A DNA stretch of 64,000 nucleotides from DATEDA01 sp963744255 (GTDB taxonomy: Bacteria > Pseudomonadota > Gammaproteobacteria > Burkholderiales > SG8-39), in the NCBI GenBank assembly GCA_963744255.1, contig CAVUSZ010000049.1, forward strand, positions 62,001 to 126,000, in the 5' to 3' direction. The notes below the pieces were generated by a model. It made no database searches, was not told the DNA's origin, and saw only the letters and a list, made by a program, of their open reading frames with translations. Each line of letters starts with the position of its first letter. The first letter of the stretch is position 1. Positions 62,435-64,000 of the stretch are shown piece by piece. The translations under genes and the position numbers were made by a program.

Positions 62435-62896
62435 CTAGGCGCGCAGGCCGGCGCCGGAAGCGGCGCGAAGGAAGAGCAGCGCCCCGGTGCGGGAAGTGAG
62501 CTCGCCGTGCACGCTGCCCGGGAGCGCGAGATGGAAGTCGCCCGCGCGCACCTCGATGTCGCCGAGTTGCGCTGAGCCTTCGAGCACGACGCAGGCTTCC
62601 TCGGCGGCGTGGCCGTGGGCAGGGAGGCGCGCACCGGGGGCCATGCGCAGCAGGAACGAGCGCGTGCGGCCGTCGTCGTGCAGAACCTTGAGTTGCACGC
62701 CCGGGGCGATCTGCATCCATTTGCCCTCTTCGGCGTGCACGGTGACGAACTGCGACCGCTCGCCGCGGACCCGCCCGAGGAGCCGCCGCTTGACCGCGGC
62801 CGAGCGCTCGGGCGGCGGCGCGATCGGCGCGAGCGCTTCGGCGAGCCCGGCCGCGAGCCCGTCGGGGAGCGCGGTGTCCTTCCTTTGGTCCGACAT
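62435..62896 (-). CDS. ChrR-like cupin anti-sigma factor
   Basis: A 153-aa protein with the ChrR cupin fold. The C-terminal cupin has ARLPAHGHAAEEACVVLEGS with the metal ligands, and RAGDFHLALPGSVHGEL; the N-terminal region is the sigma-binding part. ChrR proteins hold a zinc and restrain an ECF sigma until singlet oxygen or another oxidant acts. It starts 2 bp after the sigma gene stop. Confidence 0.88.
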   Translation of the reverse strand: MSDQRKDTALPDGLAAGLAEALAPIAPPPERSAAVKRRLLGRVRGERSQFVTVHAEEGKWMQIAPGVQLKVLHDDGRTRSFLLRMAPGARLPAHGHAAEEACVVLEGSAQLGDIEVRAGDFHLALPGSVHGELTSRTGALLFLRAASGAGLRA

Positions 62897-62898
62897 GG

Positions 62899-63417
62899 TC
62901 ACGGCTCCAGGCTGTATCGCAGCAGCTCCAGCGCGCGCCGGATGTGGGCCTTGACCGTGCCGAGCGGCAGTTTCGAGTGCAATGCAATCTCCTGGTGCGA
63001 TAGCCCGCGGAAGAACGCGAGCCCGATCATCTGGCGCTGGACCGGAGACAGTTTCGCGAGCGCCGCCTGCAGCGCCGTGCCCGACTGCGTGACCGCGAGC
63101 AGATCCTGAGGATCGCGTTCCCGCGGGCGCTCCTCGTCGTCCTCGACGAGCGTCTCGGGCGCCTCGTGCGCGAGCGCCGGGTCGCGCGCGCGGACCGCGT
63201 CGATCGCGCGGCTGCGGCAGATCATGAGGAGCCAGGTCATGACCCTGCTTCGCGCCGCGTCGTAGCGCGCGGCCCCGGTCCAGCACTGGTAGTACACGTC
63301 CGCGGCGACTTCCTCGGCAGCCGCCGCGTTGCGGCAGATCCGCACCGCTAGCCCAAAGACCCGCGGCATGGTCGTGTCGTAGAAAGCCGCGAGCGCCCCC
63401 TCGTCGCCGCCGGCCAT
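62899..63417 (-). CDS. ECF RNA polymerase sigma factor (RpoE/SigK type)
   Basis: A 172-aa ECF sigma factor: region 2 with VFGLAVRICRNAAAAEEVAA and DVYYQCWTGAARYDAARSRV, and region 4 with LSPVQRQMIGLAFFRGLSHQ, GTVKAHIRRALELL. ATG 63417 lies inside a longer frame whose earlier codons (LETGPEDALQADLAALVAR) look like protein but contain no start codon, so the true start may be further upstream with a frameshift. It forms a regulatory pair with the ChrR-like gene. Confidence 0.88.
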   Translation of the reverse strand: MAGGDEGALAAFYDTTMPRVFGLAVRICRNAAAAEEVAADVYYQCWTGAARYDAARSRVMTWLLMICRSRAIDAVRARDPALAHEAPETLVEDDEERPRERDPQDLLAVTQSGTALQAALAKLSPVQRQMIGLAFFRGLSHQEIALHSKLPLGTVKAHIRRALELLRYSLEP

Positions 63418-63500
63418 GCGGGCAACGAGCGCCGCAAGGTCCGCCTGGAGAGCATCTTCGGGCCCGGTCTCTAACGCAGGGGCGTCCCGCCATGTGCCGG

Positions 63501-63506
63501 ATTATA
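63501..63506 (-). promoter_or_regulatory. TATAAT upstream of the sigma gene
   Basis: A perfect -10 sequence on the minus strand, 84 bp upstream of the annotated sigma start and 8 bp from an ATG at 63493 in a shifted frame. The -35 region is not recognisable. It may be the promoter of the sigma-anti-sigma operon. Confidence 0.35.
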
Positions 63507-63663
63507 GGAGCGCTTCCGCCGACCTCTCTGGGGCCGTCGGGGCCTTCGCCGGCGACCATCTCCACCACCGTATTCGCCGCCATCGTCTCCTCCGATGTTG
63601 GGGCCTATACGAGGGAAGAGCCGGATCGGATCACCTATCGACGTGAATCGAGGGCCGGAATGC

Positions 63664-64000
63664 TCACCCGCCCTCGAAGGCGAAGAGGGCGAACATCGAA
63701 TGCCCCAGCGCCGCGAGGCGCCGCCGACCGCCCAGTTCGGGCAGCTCGATGACGAAGCAGCATTCGATCACCTCGCCGCCGGCCCCCTCGATCAGCTTCA
63801 CCGCCGCCTCGGCGGTGCCGCCGGTCGCAATCAGGTCGTCGGCGACGAGAACCCGCTCACCCGGCCCGACCGCATCGACGTGCATCTCGATCCGGTCGGC
63901 ACCGTACTCGAGCTCGTAGTCGTGGCCCACGGTCTCGGCCGGGAGCCGGCCGCGCTTGCGCAGCGGCACGAATCCCGCGCCGAGCTCGAACGCGACGGCA
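63664..64000 (-). CDS. apt: Adenine phosphoribosyltransferase (5' end outside window)
   Basis: The minus frame enters from the window end with AVAFELGAGFVPLRKRGRLP. The PRPP-binding motif is VLVADDLIATGGTAEAAVKL, followed by VIECCFVIELPELGGRRRLA. At least 110 residues are present of about 180. It salvages adenine to AMP using PRPP. Confidence 0.93.
   Translation of the reverse strand, partial: AVAFELGAGFVPLRKRGRLPAETVGHDYELEYGADRIEMHVDAVGPGERVLVADDLIATGGTAEAAVKLIEGAGGEVIECCFVIELPELGGRRRLAALGHSMFALFAFEGG

Overview
The window is GC-rich DNA, densely packed with genes on both strands and with very short gaps. It looks like a chromosomal segment of an environmental betaproteobacterium, probably Burkholderiales or a relative. 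Three things point there: two Bug/TctC-type periplasmic binding proteins beside catabolic genes, a DUF2917 protein, and the overall mix of respiratory and stress genes. I see no rRNA, tRNA, CRISPR array, complete insertion sequence, prophage or plasmid function. Order and identity of genes come from reading the translated frames; no database search was possible.

Layout. 1-4253: aldehyde dehydrogenase (5' end outside the window), universal stress protein, TRAP transporter DctQ/DctM. 4793-9801: complete branched-chain 2-oxoacid dehydrogenase operon (E1 alpha, E1 beta, E2, E3). 9868-10237: remnants of two genes. 10253-16783: ankyrin protein, PQQ alcohol dehydrogenase with dihaem cytochrome c, an SDR-like protein, a Bug receptor and a D-aminoacylase-type amidohydrolase. 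17314-21841: calcium-type P-ATPase with two universal stress proteins and a TerC protein. 21933-27145: LuxR (frameshifted) and TetR regulators around a divergent promoter with palindromes, then cupin, VOC, PNPOx-like, Bug and a putative oxygenase. 27201-32545: an EamA transporter facing a nine-gene minus-strand run. That run encodes a small exported Cys protein (frameshifted), a small acidic protein, a cysteine-less OsmC homologue, DUF2917, an HMA-like protein without CxxC, a diiron ferritin-like protein, GNAT, MFS and a 43-aa membrane peptide. 32702-37581: OmpR-type regulator and a large multi-PAS hybrid kinase. 37623-40843: B12-dependent ribonucleotide reductase (one frameshift) and a possible 59-aa gene.

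40918-53934: MsrA, a DUF47/PitA deletion scar, endonuclease V, an outer-membrane protein, two GH17-type glucan proteins, AEC carrier, PdxH, EamA, Ada, exported MsrA and a SWIB-domain histone-tail-like protein. 54102-58490: a signalling group of Ser/Thr kinase, haem-binding HAMP sensor, FecR-like protein and, divergently, adenylate cyclase-FHA. 58533-64000: GGDEF protein, MFS, cytochrome c, Tat-exported ferritin-like protein, ChrR-type anti-sigma and ECF sigma, and apt (cut by the window end).

Two themes stand out. One is oxidative or metal stress handling: two MsrA, ECF/ChrR, ferritin-like proteins, Ada and several universal stress proteins. The other is an unusual number of broken frames. 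Some are real decay scars (DUF47-PitA, DUF2892, FAD oxidase and AAA fragments). Others, in otherwise intact genes (nrdJ, luxR, the exported Cys protein), could equally be single-base assembly errors.
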